21,721 bases of DNA from contig JAQYWI010000090.1 in assembly GCA_030145015.1 (NCBI GenBank), positions 1-21,721 on the forward strand, given 5' to 3'. The notes under the pieces were generated by a model. The model was not told the origin of the DNA. It made no database searches and saw only the letters and a program-made list of their open reading frames with translations. The translations under genes and the position numbers were made by a program. Source of the stretch: Desulfobacterales bacterium. Its GTDB lineage: Bacteria; Desulfobacterota; Desulfobacteria; Desulfobacterales; JAHEIW01. Positions 1-7,934 of the stretch are shown piece by piece. Each line of letters begins with the position of its first letter. Positions within the stretch are counted from its first letter, which is position 1.

Positions 1-154
1 ATCGCGAAAGCATGATTGATTTTTCATGAAGCCAAAGTAGCATATTATCGTAATTATTACAATTGGTTAATTGATATTTTGTAGTAAAACTTGTTCGGAT
101 AAGTTCTCCGACAAGCTCCTAGGGGCAGTTTAATAATATAGAGAGCTAAAAATT

Positions 155-355
155 TCAGAGCTGCACTTCAACTTTACGGTATTCGCCCGGCCTCAGTCCA
201 TAGTGCTTTGGCAAGGGGCCAATAATCCCATAATCGAAACCACCGGCGTAACAGTACTCGCCATTGTCTGCTTTGGGTTTGAGTGCATAGAGGTATGTTT
301 TCTTTTCACCTTTCGCATCTCTCGCCAACCATAGAGTCAGTTTCATGTTAGCCAC
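155..355 (-). CDS. Small hypothetical protein, 66 aa
   Basis: I do not recognise this protein. It opens with GTG at 355. An ATG three codons in (346) is an equally good start, and neither has a convincing ribosome binding site. The product is a mixed polar/aromatic small protein with no membrane segment, signal peptide or metal-binding motif; it has several Tyr and Gly residues around its middle (YCYAGGFDYG). It stands alone with no partner gene, in an AT-rich stretch. Composition looks coding, but the length is close to what chance gives, so it is a plausible gene rather than a firm one. Confidence 0.35.
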   Translation of the reverse strand: MANMKLTLWLARDAKGEKKTYLYALKPKADNGEYCYAGGFDYGIIGPLPKHYGLRPGEYRKVEVQL

Positions 356-492
356 GCCTGCCTGTTTAAAATAGACCCGCCATAAGTGGATCCAATAAAT
401 AAAATTCGGTGATAAGCTGCAAATTATCCATCTACACTCAACGACCTCCTATCTATGTTCTGATTAAAGCTATAATATGATTTAATAAGAAG

Positions 493-600
493 TTATTTTT
501 TACTTTTTTTTCGTTCTTTTAGGATTATTAATATCATGACAATAATCACTCCAAAGAGTGCAAAATGAAATACAGTGATTGCCACCTCCATGCTTAGCAT
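493..600 (-). CDS. Tiny single-pass membrane protein, 35 aa
   Basis: ATG at 600 is preceded by a purine-rich AGGGGGTG about 7 nt upstream on the minus strand, a good ribosome binding site. The product has a short N-terminus, one hydrophobic helix (about residues 6-27, rich in Val, Ile, Phe and Leu) and a strongly basic tail (KERKKSKK). By the positive-inside rule the C-terminus would face the cytoplasm. Its start overlaps the stop of the preceding tiny ORF (594-707), which suggests translational coupling. The architecture recalls small accessory subunits of membrane transporters, but I cannot assign a family. Confidence 0.4.
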   Translation of the reverse strand: MLSMEVAITVFHFALFGVIIVMILIILKERKKSKK

Positions 601-707
601 TCAAACACACCCCCTTGGATAAGATGGCTGATTTTCGAAATAGGAAATGGCTGAACCTTCAAAACCTTAAATAGGAAAAAACCCGCATAGGCTAAGCCGA
701 TTAACAT
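594..707 (-). CDS. Tiny membrane protein, 37 aa, upstream partner
   Basis: ATG at 707 gives a 37-residue product with a hydrophobic segment (about residues 1-16) and an amphipathic remainder (VLKVQPFPISKISHL). Its stop overlaps the ATG of the 493-600 ORF. The start is uncertain: a good GGAGGTGGG lies too far upstream (about 24 nt), and the frame stays open upstream (TTG at 713 and beyond) to a TAG near 812. It could therefore be a slightly longer small protein or the tail of a decayed membrane protein. No homologous family is recognised. Confidence 0.3.
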   Translation of the reverse strand: MLIGLAYAGFFLFKVLKVQPFPISKISHLIQGGVFEC

Positions 708-1118
708 CCACAAAATTTTACTTGAAATCCCACCTCCGACGATGGAACCAAACCGGCAAGCTTGCAGCCGATCACTTGATGTGAAAGGAGGAGATAGAAG
801 CCTGCCAGGCTATATCTATCAACAGCAATACCTGTGCCAAATTATGATAATAGTGAAATTCTCTATAGAATCATATAGACACAGTGGAAGCCAGGGAATC
901 GCAAAACACTTGAGAAGTGAAAATAAATCGCTAATTTTGGGGTAGGAATTTCTTAATACAAAAGTACTAGGAGGAAAGTCTTAGAACGGTCCATATGATG
1001 GATAATTGGTCTTATCAGCCGATTACCGATAGATTGAGATTACATGCATTTTGGCAAAATTGCAGATATGATATGGATATCTCCGTATGATGGGTTCCAT
1101 CTTAACTATTAACTTTTG
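708..1118. other. Intergenic region without a supported gene
   Basis: No convincing gene. A 67-residue plus-strand frame (742-945) has a cysteine-, serine- and arginine-rich chance-like composition and no domain. A 31-codon frame starting at 995 has an AGGAGG only about 20 nt upstream, too far for initiation. No terminator hairpin was found after the molybdenum hydroxylase stop at 1119. Confidence 0.5.
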
Positions 1119-3251
1119 TTAGGCCTGCTTCATCGCGGCCTTGACCCTTGCGGGTGTCATGGGGAGTTGAAACACCGCAGCACCGACGGCATCATATATG
1201 GCCGTTGCAATCACCCCGCCCATGCCGATGATGGCGGGCTCCCCACCTCCCTGGGGCGCGAGGTTCGGGTTTTCTAAAATAACGGTTTCGATTTTGGGCA
1301 GCCACGAAAACTTCGGCAGGGTATAAGTGTCGAAATTAAGATCAAAAATCTCTCCATCCTTAAAGTGAATTTCTTCGGTGAATGCATATCCCAACCCCAT
1401 GGTGATGCAGCCTTCCATCTGCGTGGTCGCCCCCTCGGGGTTAACCACAACCCCCATATCCTGAGCACAAACCACCCGCTTGACGTTCACATTGCCACTA
1501 GCCCTGTCCACTTCCACTTCCGCCATAAATGCCACATAGGTGCCGGCATCGATTCCGCAGGCAATGCCATACCCCCGGCCGCTGGGCGTCTTTAGGGCCT
1601 GCCATCCGAACTTCTTTGCCGCGGCCTGCAAGACGTTGATCATGCGTTTGTCCTTGAGGTGCTCGAGGCGAAATTGAAGCGGATCCGCCCCCGCTTTGGA
1701 AGCCATCAGGTTCAGATGCAAGTCGCGGGCATAGACATTGGTGTTGTTGGCCGGTGCCCGCCATGGGCCGATACCGAAAGGATGATATCTTCCGGCGCTG
1801 CCGCGCCAGCGCCCGTGGACCATCTCTTTGTGATGGGGAATCTCGTAGAACTGTTTGCTTCCCCGCATGCCCGCGTAGTATACGTTATAATCCCAAAAGG
1901 TAATCCGGCCGGAGCTGTTGAGCCCGGATTTAATCTTAACAATGGCTGCCGGCCGAAAGGTGTCGTAAAAAAACTCTTCCGCTCGGCTCCAGGCCACCTG
2001 CACCGGTTTTCCGAGGCGTTTCGCCAAACGGGCGGCTTCCAAAGCCTGCCGGGAGGCCGATTTCCCGCCAAAGGCGCCCCCGACATAAGGCGCGATAACG
2101 CGGACATTATCCGCAGGCAGGCTTAAGCGCTCTGCGATAAACTCTTTAACCCTAAAGGGGGTTTGGGTGGAAGCCCAAACCGTGAGTTTCTTTCCATCAA
2201 AATCGGCGGCGGCCGTGTGCGGCTCCATGGGCGCATGGGCCACATAACTGTTCAAATACGTTTCTTCTATGACAGTTGAAGCCAGTTTTTGACCGGTTTT
2301 AAGGTTTCCGCCTTGAGAAGCGATTTCCGGATCCGGGGCCGATTTGAGCAAATGATCAAAAATAGTCTTGTCGTCGACACCGGTTTTGGGCCGGTCGAAT
2401 TGGGCTTTGATTTGTGCCAGTCCCTGTTCGGCGACATCGGGATGTTCGTGCAGAACGGCGACAAAATCGCCTTCTTTGACAATCTGAATGCCGTCTATAT
2501 TTTTGGCCGGATCGGTATCCGCCTTTACCAATTTAGCCCCATGGGCCGGCGGCCTGAGTATTTTGGCGTAGAGCATCCCCGGCGGCCGGATGTCACCTGA
2601 AAATTTGGCAGCGCCGGTCACCTTTTCGAGCGCATCCCGCCGTGGGAATGATTTTCCCATGGTTTCAAACTCCGCAGACAGTTTTAAAGGCGGCACATCT
2701 TTTAAGTGTTTTTCGATAATGTTACCTTTGGTGAGTTCCCCGTAACTAATTCGGCGGCCGGGGTTTGACGGGTCGTAGACGGTTCCGTTTTGGGTAGCCA
2801 GACGACCAATGGGGGATTTCAGCTGCTCTGCTGCCAATTGCATCAATACCCCTCTGGCCTCGCCCGCAGCCTCGCGCAGAAATACCCCGAAATGGCGGAT
2901 CGAAAGGGAGCCGAAGGTTCCGGCATCCCACGGGCACAGATCGGTATCGCCCATCACAATATCCACCGCGTCATAATCCACATGGAGTTCTTCGGCCAGC
3001 AATTGGGGAATAGACGTCATGGCACCCTGACCCATCTCTATCTTTCCGGTATAAAGGGCGACCCGGTTATCAGCCCCGATTCTCAGAAAGGCATTGAAAT
3101 CGGTGGGGATTCCGCCGTCGAGGAAACCGGTGCGCGGCCTGCGGGCCCATGCCTGGCGATCCAGGGTGTTGAAGCCGATAATGATCCCTCCGCCTAAAAC
3201 ACCCATACGCTTCAGAAATTCACGACGATTCATAGAGGAAGACGGCATCAT
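1119..3251 (-). CDS. Molybdopterin-binding subunit of a xanthine dehydrogenase-family hydroxylase (IorB-like), Tat-exported
   Basis: Large catalytic subunit of a molybdenum hydroxylase, 710 aa, which is normal for the isoquinoline 1-oxidoreductase beta/aldehyde dehydrogenase branch. The N-terminus holds a twin-arginine motif NRREFLKRMG (residues 8-17) followed by a glycine-rich hydrophobic stretch, so the folded holoenzyme is probably exported by Tat. Cofactor motifs are GGAFGGK (391-397) and the C-terminal GGGEPAI, whose Glu671 matches the family's catalytic base. WRAPANN in the middle is also typical. Its ATG overlaps the stop of the 2Fe-2S subunit by 4 nt, behind a GGAGGG site. The substrate (N-heterocycle or aldehyde) cannot be read from sequence. 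No XdhC-type maturation gene or FAD subunit is adjacent. Confidence 0.9.
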   Translation of the reverse strand: MMPSSSMNRREFLKRMGVLGGGIIIGFNTLDRQAWARRPRTGFLDGGIPTDFNAFLRIGADNRVALYTGKIEMGQGAMTSIPQLLAEELHVDYDAVDIVMGDTDLCPWDAGTFGSLSIRHFGVFLREAAGEARGVLMQLAAEQLKSPIGRLATQNGTVYDPSNPGRRISYGELTKGNIIEKHLKDVPPLKLSAEFETMGKSFPRRDALEKVTGAAKFSGDIRPPGMLYAKILRPPAHGAKLVKADTDPAKNIDGIQIVKEGDFVAVLHEHPDVAEQGLAQIKAQFDRPKTGVDDKTIFDHLLKSAPDPEIASQGGNLKTGQKLASTVIEETYLNSYVAHAPMEPHTAAADFDGKKLTVWASTQTPFRVKEFIAERLSLPADNVRVIAPYVGGAFGGKSASRQALEAARLAKRLGKPVQVAWSRAEEFFYDTFRPAAIVKIKSGLNSSGRITFWDYNVYYAGMRGSKQFYEIPHHKEMVHGRWRGSAGRYHPFGIGPWRAPANNTNVYARDLHLNLMASKAGADPLQFRLEHLKDKRMINVLQAAAKKFGWQALKTPSGRGYGIACGIDAGTYVAFMAEVEVDRASGNVNVKRVVCAQDMGVVVNPEGATTQMEGCITMGLGYAFTEEIHFKDGEIFDLNFDTYTLPKFSWLPKIETVILENPNLAPQGGGEPAIIGMGGVIATAIYDAVGAAVFQLPMTPARVKAAMKQA

Positions 3252-3727
3252 TTCATCCCTCCTTTCATCTCCCGGGAAGCGGTTTCAATGGCCGCAACGA
3301 TCCGGGTATGGGCGCCGCATCGGCACAGGTTTTCATCCATACCGTCGATGATTTCTGCCCTCGACGGGGTGGGATTATCAGCCAGCAGGCTGTAGGCTTT
3401 GAGGATCATGCCGGGTGTACAATAGCCGCATTGGAAACCGACATGCCGGATAAACGCTTTTTGAAGCGGATGCAATCTGCCGTTCTGAGCGAGCCCTTCG
3501 ATGGTTGTGATCTCACTGCCGGCGACGTCCTTTATCGTTTTCTGACATGAAAGCACGGCGACATCGTCGGCAAGCACCGTACAGGCGCCGCACAACCCTT
3601 CGCCGCAGCCGTATTTGGGTCCGGTCACGCCCAGATCGGTGCGTAAAACCCACAACAGCGTCCGCTCACCGTCTACTTTCAGGCGCACCGGACGACCATT
3701 CAGTTTAAAACGAATCGTTGCGATCAT
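3248..3727 (-). CDS. 2Fe-2S subunit of the molybdenum hydroxylase (IorA/CoxS-like)
   Basis: Small electron-transfer subunit, 159 aa from ATG 3727, chosen because AGGAGG sits about 6 nt upstream; a longer frame to 3745 lacks a site. Domain order is an N-terminal plant-type ferredoxin fold with the YGCGEGLCGACTV cluster (Cys41, 46, 49, then Cys61), followed by a four-helix [2Fe-2S]-binding domain with CGYC (Cys100, 103) and CRC (Cys135, 137). All eight cluster cysteines are present. It should pass electrons from the molybdenum site of the co-translated large subunit to an external acceptor. It has no signal of its own, so export would be as a complex with the Tat-tagged partner, as known for IorAB-type enzymes. 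Confidence 0.93.
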   Translation of the reverse strand: MIATIRFKLNGRPVRLKVDGERTLLWVLRTDLGVTGPKYGCGEGLCGACTVLADDVAVLSCQKTIKDVAGSEITTIEGLAQNGRLHPLQKAFIRHVGFQCGYCTPGMILKAYSLLADNPTPSRAEIIDGMDENLCRCGAHTRIVAAIETASREMKGGMK

Positions 3728-3847
3728 AAAGAGCCTCCTGTCCAATAAAGGGACGAAGAAAGAATAACGGGAAATAAGCAGTAAGATAATTCTAATTTTC
3801 GGATAAGTCCATCAAAAGGTTCAAGGTTATTCGATTGCGGAATTTTA

Positions 3848-3914
3848 TTAGCCACAGACCAGTCTTCGCTCTGGCGAGCTACGCCTCGGCACGCCCACAC
3901 GGACAGACACAGAC
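3848..3914. repeat. Dispersed TTAGCCAC-type repeat carrying a 34-bp internal insertion
   Basis: TTAGCCACAGAC (3848-3859) and CCCACACGGACAGACACAGAC (3894-3914, one mismatch) match the two halves of the uninterrupted repeat at 13811-13842. They are separated here by 34 bp (3860-3893) absent from that copy. The inserted stretch is GC-rich (CTCTGGCGAGCTACGCCTCG within it). Confidence 0.6.
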
Positions 3915-4102
3915 AGTCAAATTTTCGCTTGAGCACAGCTTGCGTGTCAAAAATCGGTGTAATTTTTAAACCGCCTAATTGTGAAGCAAATTACCCAATT
4001 CTTGATTAATTTTTTACCGTATTTAACTCGTTTTTATTCATAGATCAAAATAAGCATCTGAAATTTAAGCAATATATTTTTATTTCCGCCCGTGCAGTGA
4101 TT

Positions 4103-4118
4103 TAGCACGATCTTTGCA
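4103..4118 (+). promoter_or_regulatory. Sigma-54-like -24/-12 promoter
   Basis: TAGCACGATCTTTGCA matches the RpoN consensus TGGCACGRNNNTTGCW at every position but one (A for the first G of the -24 element), with exact spacing between the -24 and -12 boxes. Transcription would start near 4129, giving a leader of about 210 nt before the PilX-like gene at 4339. RpoN control of type IV pilin genes is well known. The call is from motif and spacing only. Confidence 0.5.
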
Positions 4119-4278
4119 ATATTCAAATTGGGAGGTTAATAATCAGCTAGATATCTTTTATAAGACCAAATTACCGCCTAAGGAATTCAATTAAACAGTT
4201 CCATATTTACGCTCAATCAAACCCGCCGACATTTTACCTTAACACCCTATATTTTTATGCTTTACCAAGGTTAGACGC

Positions 4279-4302
4279 CGAATCGCTTTTATAAGCGTTT
4301 CG
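4279..4302 (+). other. Leader hairpin upstream of the PilX-like gene
   Basis: CGAATCGCTT pairs with AAGCGTTTCG (9 of 10 positions) around a TTAT loop, ending about 36 nt before the start codon and upstream of the GGAGG site. No poly-U follows, so it is not a simple terminator. It does not fit the c-di-GMP (GEMM) riboswitch pattern. Role unknown. Confidence 0.35.
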
Positions 4303-4338
4303 AGGACGAGTATAGATATAAAAAACGGAGGAAAAGGG

Positions 4339-5457
4339 ATGAGTGTTAGAACTTTCCACGGGATCGACGAGAAAGGGTCAACTGTAGTGCTCGCGATATT
4401 GTGTCTATTTCTTTTAACGATATTTGGAATTTCCAGTTTAAGTACCAGTATCTACGAGTCAAATATCGTCAGAAACTATTCAATTGCAACGCAGGCTTTT
4501 TACTCTGCTGATAGTGGCATTTCCGCCGCTTCAGTGAGACTCAAAGAAGTTGCAATCGATTCGAATCCAGAATGGAGAACATTCATAGGAGACCCGGATA
4601 TATGTGGAACTTTAGGGTATAACCCGGAGAATTCGAATCACGGTCTCCTGCCAAGAAACCAGGATACTGTATCATATGATATCGCCATTAAGCATCAGCT
4701 TGATGGGGAGGGTAACACTCTATTGTGGGGAGATGTCGATGGAGATTATCTTAACGAAATCAATACCTCCATTGGAATACCGATTGAGATTGTTCGTAGT
4801 AGAGGAAAATATCGCGGCGGCATATCAATTGTTGAAGCCGTGATGCGCAGCTCACCGCTTTTCTATGAACCTGGAGCAGCATTGTTCGTTGGCGGAAATT
4901 TACAGAACAACGGAGTTTCAGGAAGTGCCGAAGGGGAGTATAACTTTGCCTGCGAACCGGTGGCGGATATAATCACAACGCCTCTAGCGGATTTAGATAT
5001 GCAAGCGACTGATTATACCGGTGATACGGGTTTAGTACCTTTATTAATAAACGACGGCACACCCTATCCCATTGCCATGATATTGGAATATTTAGGGAAT
5101 AATAGAACCCAACTCATTGAATCAGGAAATAATCAGGTTTTTGGAAGCGAATCCGATACTGGCGGGATCTATTTTTGTGAAGGAGATTTCACGGGAAATA
5201 ACATAAGTGGTTACGGGATCCTTGCCGTTTCCGGAAACCTGGTAACCGCAGGTAATATTACCTGGCATGGACTCGTTTTTGTAGGCGGAAACAGCGTTTA
5301 CAGTGGCGGTGGTTCAAAGCAAGTTTATGGTGCTACCCTGGTTAATGGCGACGTCTTAATTAATGGCACAGTTGATTTCAAATACGACTGTCAAATTGTA
5401 AAGGACATTTTTGATTTACACTCAAAATATAAAATACTCTCCTGGAAACAGTTGTGA
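4339..5457 (+). CDS. PilX-like type IV pilus minor pilin/assembly protein
   Basis: 372 aa, ATG at 4339 with ACGGAGGAAAAGGG directly upstream. The N-terminus matches the PilX N-terminal domain. A short basic leader and G13-S14 precede a hydrophobic helix (about residues 15-38), followed by the typical NYSIATQAFYSADSGI stretch. The C-terminal part (about residues 265-350) repeats short Gly/Asn/Val turns (GNLVTAGNITWHGLVFVGGN), suggesting a beta-helix or stacked-strand domain. Such proteins sit in the inner membrane or pilus tip and modulate assembly or adhesion. It stands alone here, with no other pilus gene in the window, behind a sigma-54-like promoter and ahead of a terminator. The PilX assignment is good; its exact role is not known. 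Confidence 0.75.
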   Translation: MSVRTFHGIDEKGSTVVLAILCLFLLTIFGISSLSTSIYESNIVRNYSIATQAFYSADSGISAASVRLKEVAIDSNPEWRTFIGDPDICGTLGYNPENSNHGLLPRNQDTVSYDIAIKHQLDGEGNTLLWGDVDGDYLNEINTSIGIPIEIVRSRGKYRGGISIVEAVMRSSPLFYEPGAALFVGGNLQNNGVSGSAEGEYNFACEPVADIITTPLADLDMQATDYTGDTGLVPLLINDGTPYPIAMILEYLGNNRTQLIESGNNQVFGSESDTGGIYFCEGDFTGNNISGYGILAVSGNLVTAGNITWHGLVFVGGNSVYSGGGSKQVYGATLVNGDVLINGTVDFKYDCQIVKDIFDLHSKYKILSWKQL

Positions 5458-5469
5458 CATCAAAAAAAA

Positions 5470-5501
5470 AGAGGGCAAAAACATTTCGGTTTCTGCCCTC
5501 T
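5470..5501. terminator. Shared intrinsic terminator between convergent genes
   Basis: AGAGGGCAAAAAC pairs with GTTTCTGCCCTCT (12 of 13 positions) around a short ATTTCG loop. Nine A residues (5462-5470) flank the left side and become a U-tract for minus-strand transcripts of the FG-GAP gene. The plus-strand side has a weaker TAATTTAA tail. It therefore serves the minus strand best and probably also the PilX-like gene. Confidence 0.8.
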
Positions 5502-5525
5502 AATTTAATGAACTTTCAAACGGCT

Positions 5526-7330
5526 CTAACCGTGAAGACTCAAACACATGGCCATTTTTTTTAGGAATTTCTGTAATTTTTTATCTGCTTTGTACGGCTT
5601 GTCCTTCTGTAAGACCTTGTCCTTTTGGTCCAGCTTTTGTTTTATGCGCGGCTCTACGGTTCGTATCTTGCCGGCGCCTTCAAAGCTCATCGATCCCGCA
5701 TTGCCCTGCGACAGCATGCTTTGAACATGCAATCTGCCTTGAACATGCAATGTTTTCACTCCGGAAGGACCTGAGAGGGCTGCCAAAAGCACCTGCCGGT
5801 CAAATTTCACTTTAAGCAGGCGGACGCCTTTCTTTTTGAAGCGCTTTTTGAATTTTTTCCATTTATGATCTACATGCGCATAAACCACAGGCGTTTGATT
5901 TTCAACGATACACAAACTGTTGGGATCAATCTGGGAGGCGTCATAACCTTTGGGCAGCCAGATGGTCGCCTGCACCCATTTGCCCTTGCTTTTGGGGTTG
6001 AGGGCATAGGGAGTGAACGTAATCTTCACTTCCAGGGGTTTTACGCGAACCTGAGCCTGGACGCTATTTGTGGCGCCCTTGTCATCGGTTACGGTCAACG
6101 TGACCGTATAAAGCCCGGTTTCATAGAAAACGTGCTGGGCTGAAACGCCTTCGTTTAAACTTTGCGTCCTGGAAATTTGCGTGCTGGAAAGGCTTTGTTC
6201 TCCGAAGCTCCACGTATAACTGACAACTTCGCCGTCCTCATCATAGGAACCTTCGCCGTCAAAAAATATGGTTCCACCGGCCGTGATCTCCTGATAGGCA
6301 GGGTCAATTACGGCAACAGGGCTCTTATTCTGCACATAAGGCGGCGCTGCGATTGCATAGCGATCGTCAACGCTTCCCCCAAAATACGTGTATGCATGAT
6401 TGAACTGGCCTTCACCATCTCCCAGGAGAAGGCCAACGCCCTGCTTTCCTCCGTATCGTCCAATAACAATATCCTGAATCTGGTCGCCGTTAAAATCATA
6501 GTTGTCCACCGGCGCATAGCGATAAACACCGGAATCTTTAATCACATGGCCCCAATCAAATGTACCATCACCAACGCCAAGGTAAACATCGATAATGCCT
6601 TGACTTGTTGCAGCTAAATCTGCAATTCCATCACCATCGAAATCGCCGGCGGCGACTCCCCAGTATGTGGTATGCTCATAAGTCCTGACTTCAATAGTCG
6701 TAAATGTCCCGTCTCCTTGGCCCAGATTAATATAGAAATATTCAGAATCATCATAAGACATGTAAGTGGCAACCACAAAATCAACATGGCCGTCATTGTT
6801 AAAATCAGCGGCATCGGCACCAATAGAATATTTAGGGGCAGAGTCGGGTATCACCGAGCGTGTAAATCCGAATTGACCATCGCCGGCAAACAGCACACAG
6901 TCGATGGTATTGTATTGAGGATAAAGTCGAGGTTGCCATCTTCATTGAAATCGGCAACGGCGATATCCATGGGGAGATTACCTTCATCCCATATGCCCAC
7001 CGCCAGCGGTGAATTAAAGTGATTGCCGGGACCGAGTTTTTCGAAAAGATATACTGAACCCGAATTATAGCCACTAGCGATGATATAATCCAGGTCACCG
7101 TCATTATCGAAATCCCCGATTCCGTTACCGTAGCTGTAGCCACTCACGCTACTAAGGAATTCCTGGGGTGTGAACTGCCCTTCACCTGAACTTTCCATAT
7201 AATTGCTAACACCGCGACTGTCCAGGACAATCACAAACACTTCGGTATCATCAGATGCAGAAACGATTGGCGGGACCGCGACCAGAAAACAGATTAAGAA
7301 ACTCAATACCGCAAAAGCATTCGATTTCAT
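5526..7330 (-). pseudogene. Exported FG-GAP/VCBS repeat and PKD domain protein, frameshifted
   Basis: One gene split into two frames. The first (from ATG 7330, GAGGGGGG site upstream) begins with a signal peptide (residues 1 to about 25) and has Ca-binding FG-GAP repeats (DFDNDGDLD, DFNEDGNLD). The second frame continues with more repeats (DFNNDGHVD, DFDGDGIAD, DFNGDQIQD), a PKD domain (SPVAVIDP to TLTVTDDKG) and a very Lys-rich tail. The break lies at a perfect 5-bp tandem duplication (GTATT twice on the plus strand, 6907-6916). Removing one copy joins the frames as LNTIDCVLFAGDGQF, exactly as the other repeats read, giving about 599 aa. Likely a cell-surface or secreted adhesin-like protein. 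It may be dead, reversible by slippage, or a sequencing error. Confidence 0.8.
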
Positions 7331-7778
7331 AATTTACCCCCCTCTGTTTTCAAGGGCCTCCTACCCCTGGCAATTTTTGGCTAAGCGATTGAAAAGCTAT
7401 ATAAAGTTTCAAGAAATGTCATTCAATTTTCATATCCGTATTTCGGTCCGGCCATTTATTTCCCGGTATGGGTTTTGCGACCGCCCGGGCTCACCCATAG
7501 GCATTTCGAATTTAGGGCTTAACCGTTTAGATACAATAATGATGCCAGGCGAAGCATTTGAGGGGTATATTTGTATTTATAAATAAAATCAGTATATTAT
7601 TTGATTTCTCGCGGCAGAAATTGCCGGCAAAATGCAAAAATTCCGCCCATTTTTGTCAAATGGCATTACATTTTTTGGCAGAAAATATAGGGGTCATAAA
7701 TGAAGTGGCGCACGCTGCATGGCGCACAGGATATTGGTGAAAGGTTGATGTATATAAATAAGGTTCAGGGTTCAAGCT
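7331..7778. other. Intergenic spacer without a supported gene
   Basis: AT-rich spacer between the FG-GAP gene start and the end of the heptose operon. Plus-strand frames of 127 and 60 codons here have no ribosome binding site, no domain and biased, chance-like composition. It holds a small inverted repeat (CGGCA-GAAAT-TGCCG near 7613-7628) and, at its end, a copy of the GGTTCAGGGTTCAA repeat. No clear terminator for the heptose operon was seen. Confidence 0.5.
7762..7775. repeat. GGTTCAGGGTTCAA dispersed repeat, copy 1
   Basis: GGTTCAGGGTTCAA is the exact reverse complement of the stretch at 14017-14030 and lies within a longer, looser similarity (both neighbourhoods also carry AAACCCTA/TAGGGTTT). 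It sits directly after the end of the 51-aa ORF on the minus strand. Confidence 0.45.
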
Positions 7779-7934
7779 TTAGGGTTTATAAAATTCTCTG
7801 GGCTTGAGTTCATCATAAGCGGCGCTGGAAACGAGATATTTGCGAATATCCGAACAGCGGTGGCATTTCGACACATAACCTTCGCCTCGCTCCGGATAGC
7901 CCATATCTAAAACAAAGTTTAAAAGCCCTTTCAT
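7779..7934 (-). CDS. Small CxxC protein, 51 aa, last gene of the heptose operon
   Basis: ATG at 7934 overlaps the gmhB stop in the form ATGA, the mark of translational coupling, and the frame ends in TAA at 7779. The product carries a Cys-X-X-Cys pair in GYVSKCHRCSDIRKYLV (residues 20-36) and ends in DELKPREFYKP. This pattern looks like the C-terminal cysteine region of some radical SAM proteins, so it could be a remnant of such a gene. The exact overlap with gmhB and intact start argue for a real small, perhaps metal- or thiol-binding, protein. I do not know its function. Confidence 0.6.
   Translation of the reverse strand: MKGLLNFVLDMGYPERGEGYVSKCHRCSDIRKYLVSSAAYDELKPREFYKP

Larger units (their letters stand above)
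3728..4338. other. 611-bp intergenic spacer: dispersed repeat, sigma-54-like promoter, leader hairpin
   Basis: Divergent spacer between the molybdenum hydroxylase and the PilX-like gene. It contains a copy of the TTAGCCACRGAC repeat (3848-3914) and AT-rich DNA to about 4090. It also holds a sigma-54-like promoter (4103-4118) and a long leader of about 200 nt with a 10-bp hairpin (4279-4302). No coding frame in it is convincing. Confidence 0.6.

Noticed and set aside
742..945. 67-codon plus-strand frame in the intergenic region
   Set aside because: No ribosome site, domain or coding-like composition.
1659..2126. 155-codon plus-strand frame within the molybdopterin subunit
   Set aside because: Shadow of the conserved catalytic subunit on the other strand.
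4140..4338. c-di-GMP (GEMM) riboswitch before the PilX-like gene
   Set aside because: Common in this context in related bacteria, but the conserved P1b/P2 motifs and tetraloop receptor could not be found.
6900..6920. Programmed frameshift in the FG-GAP gene
   Set aside because: No slippery heptamer or downstream pseudoknot; a 5-bp tandem duplication explains the break fully.
7366..7381. TGGCA...GGC as a second sigma-54 promoter
   Set aside because: Spacing between the GG and GC elements is one base short and no gene lies downstream on that strand.
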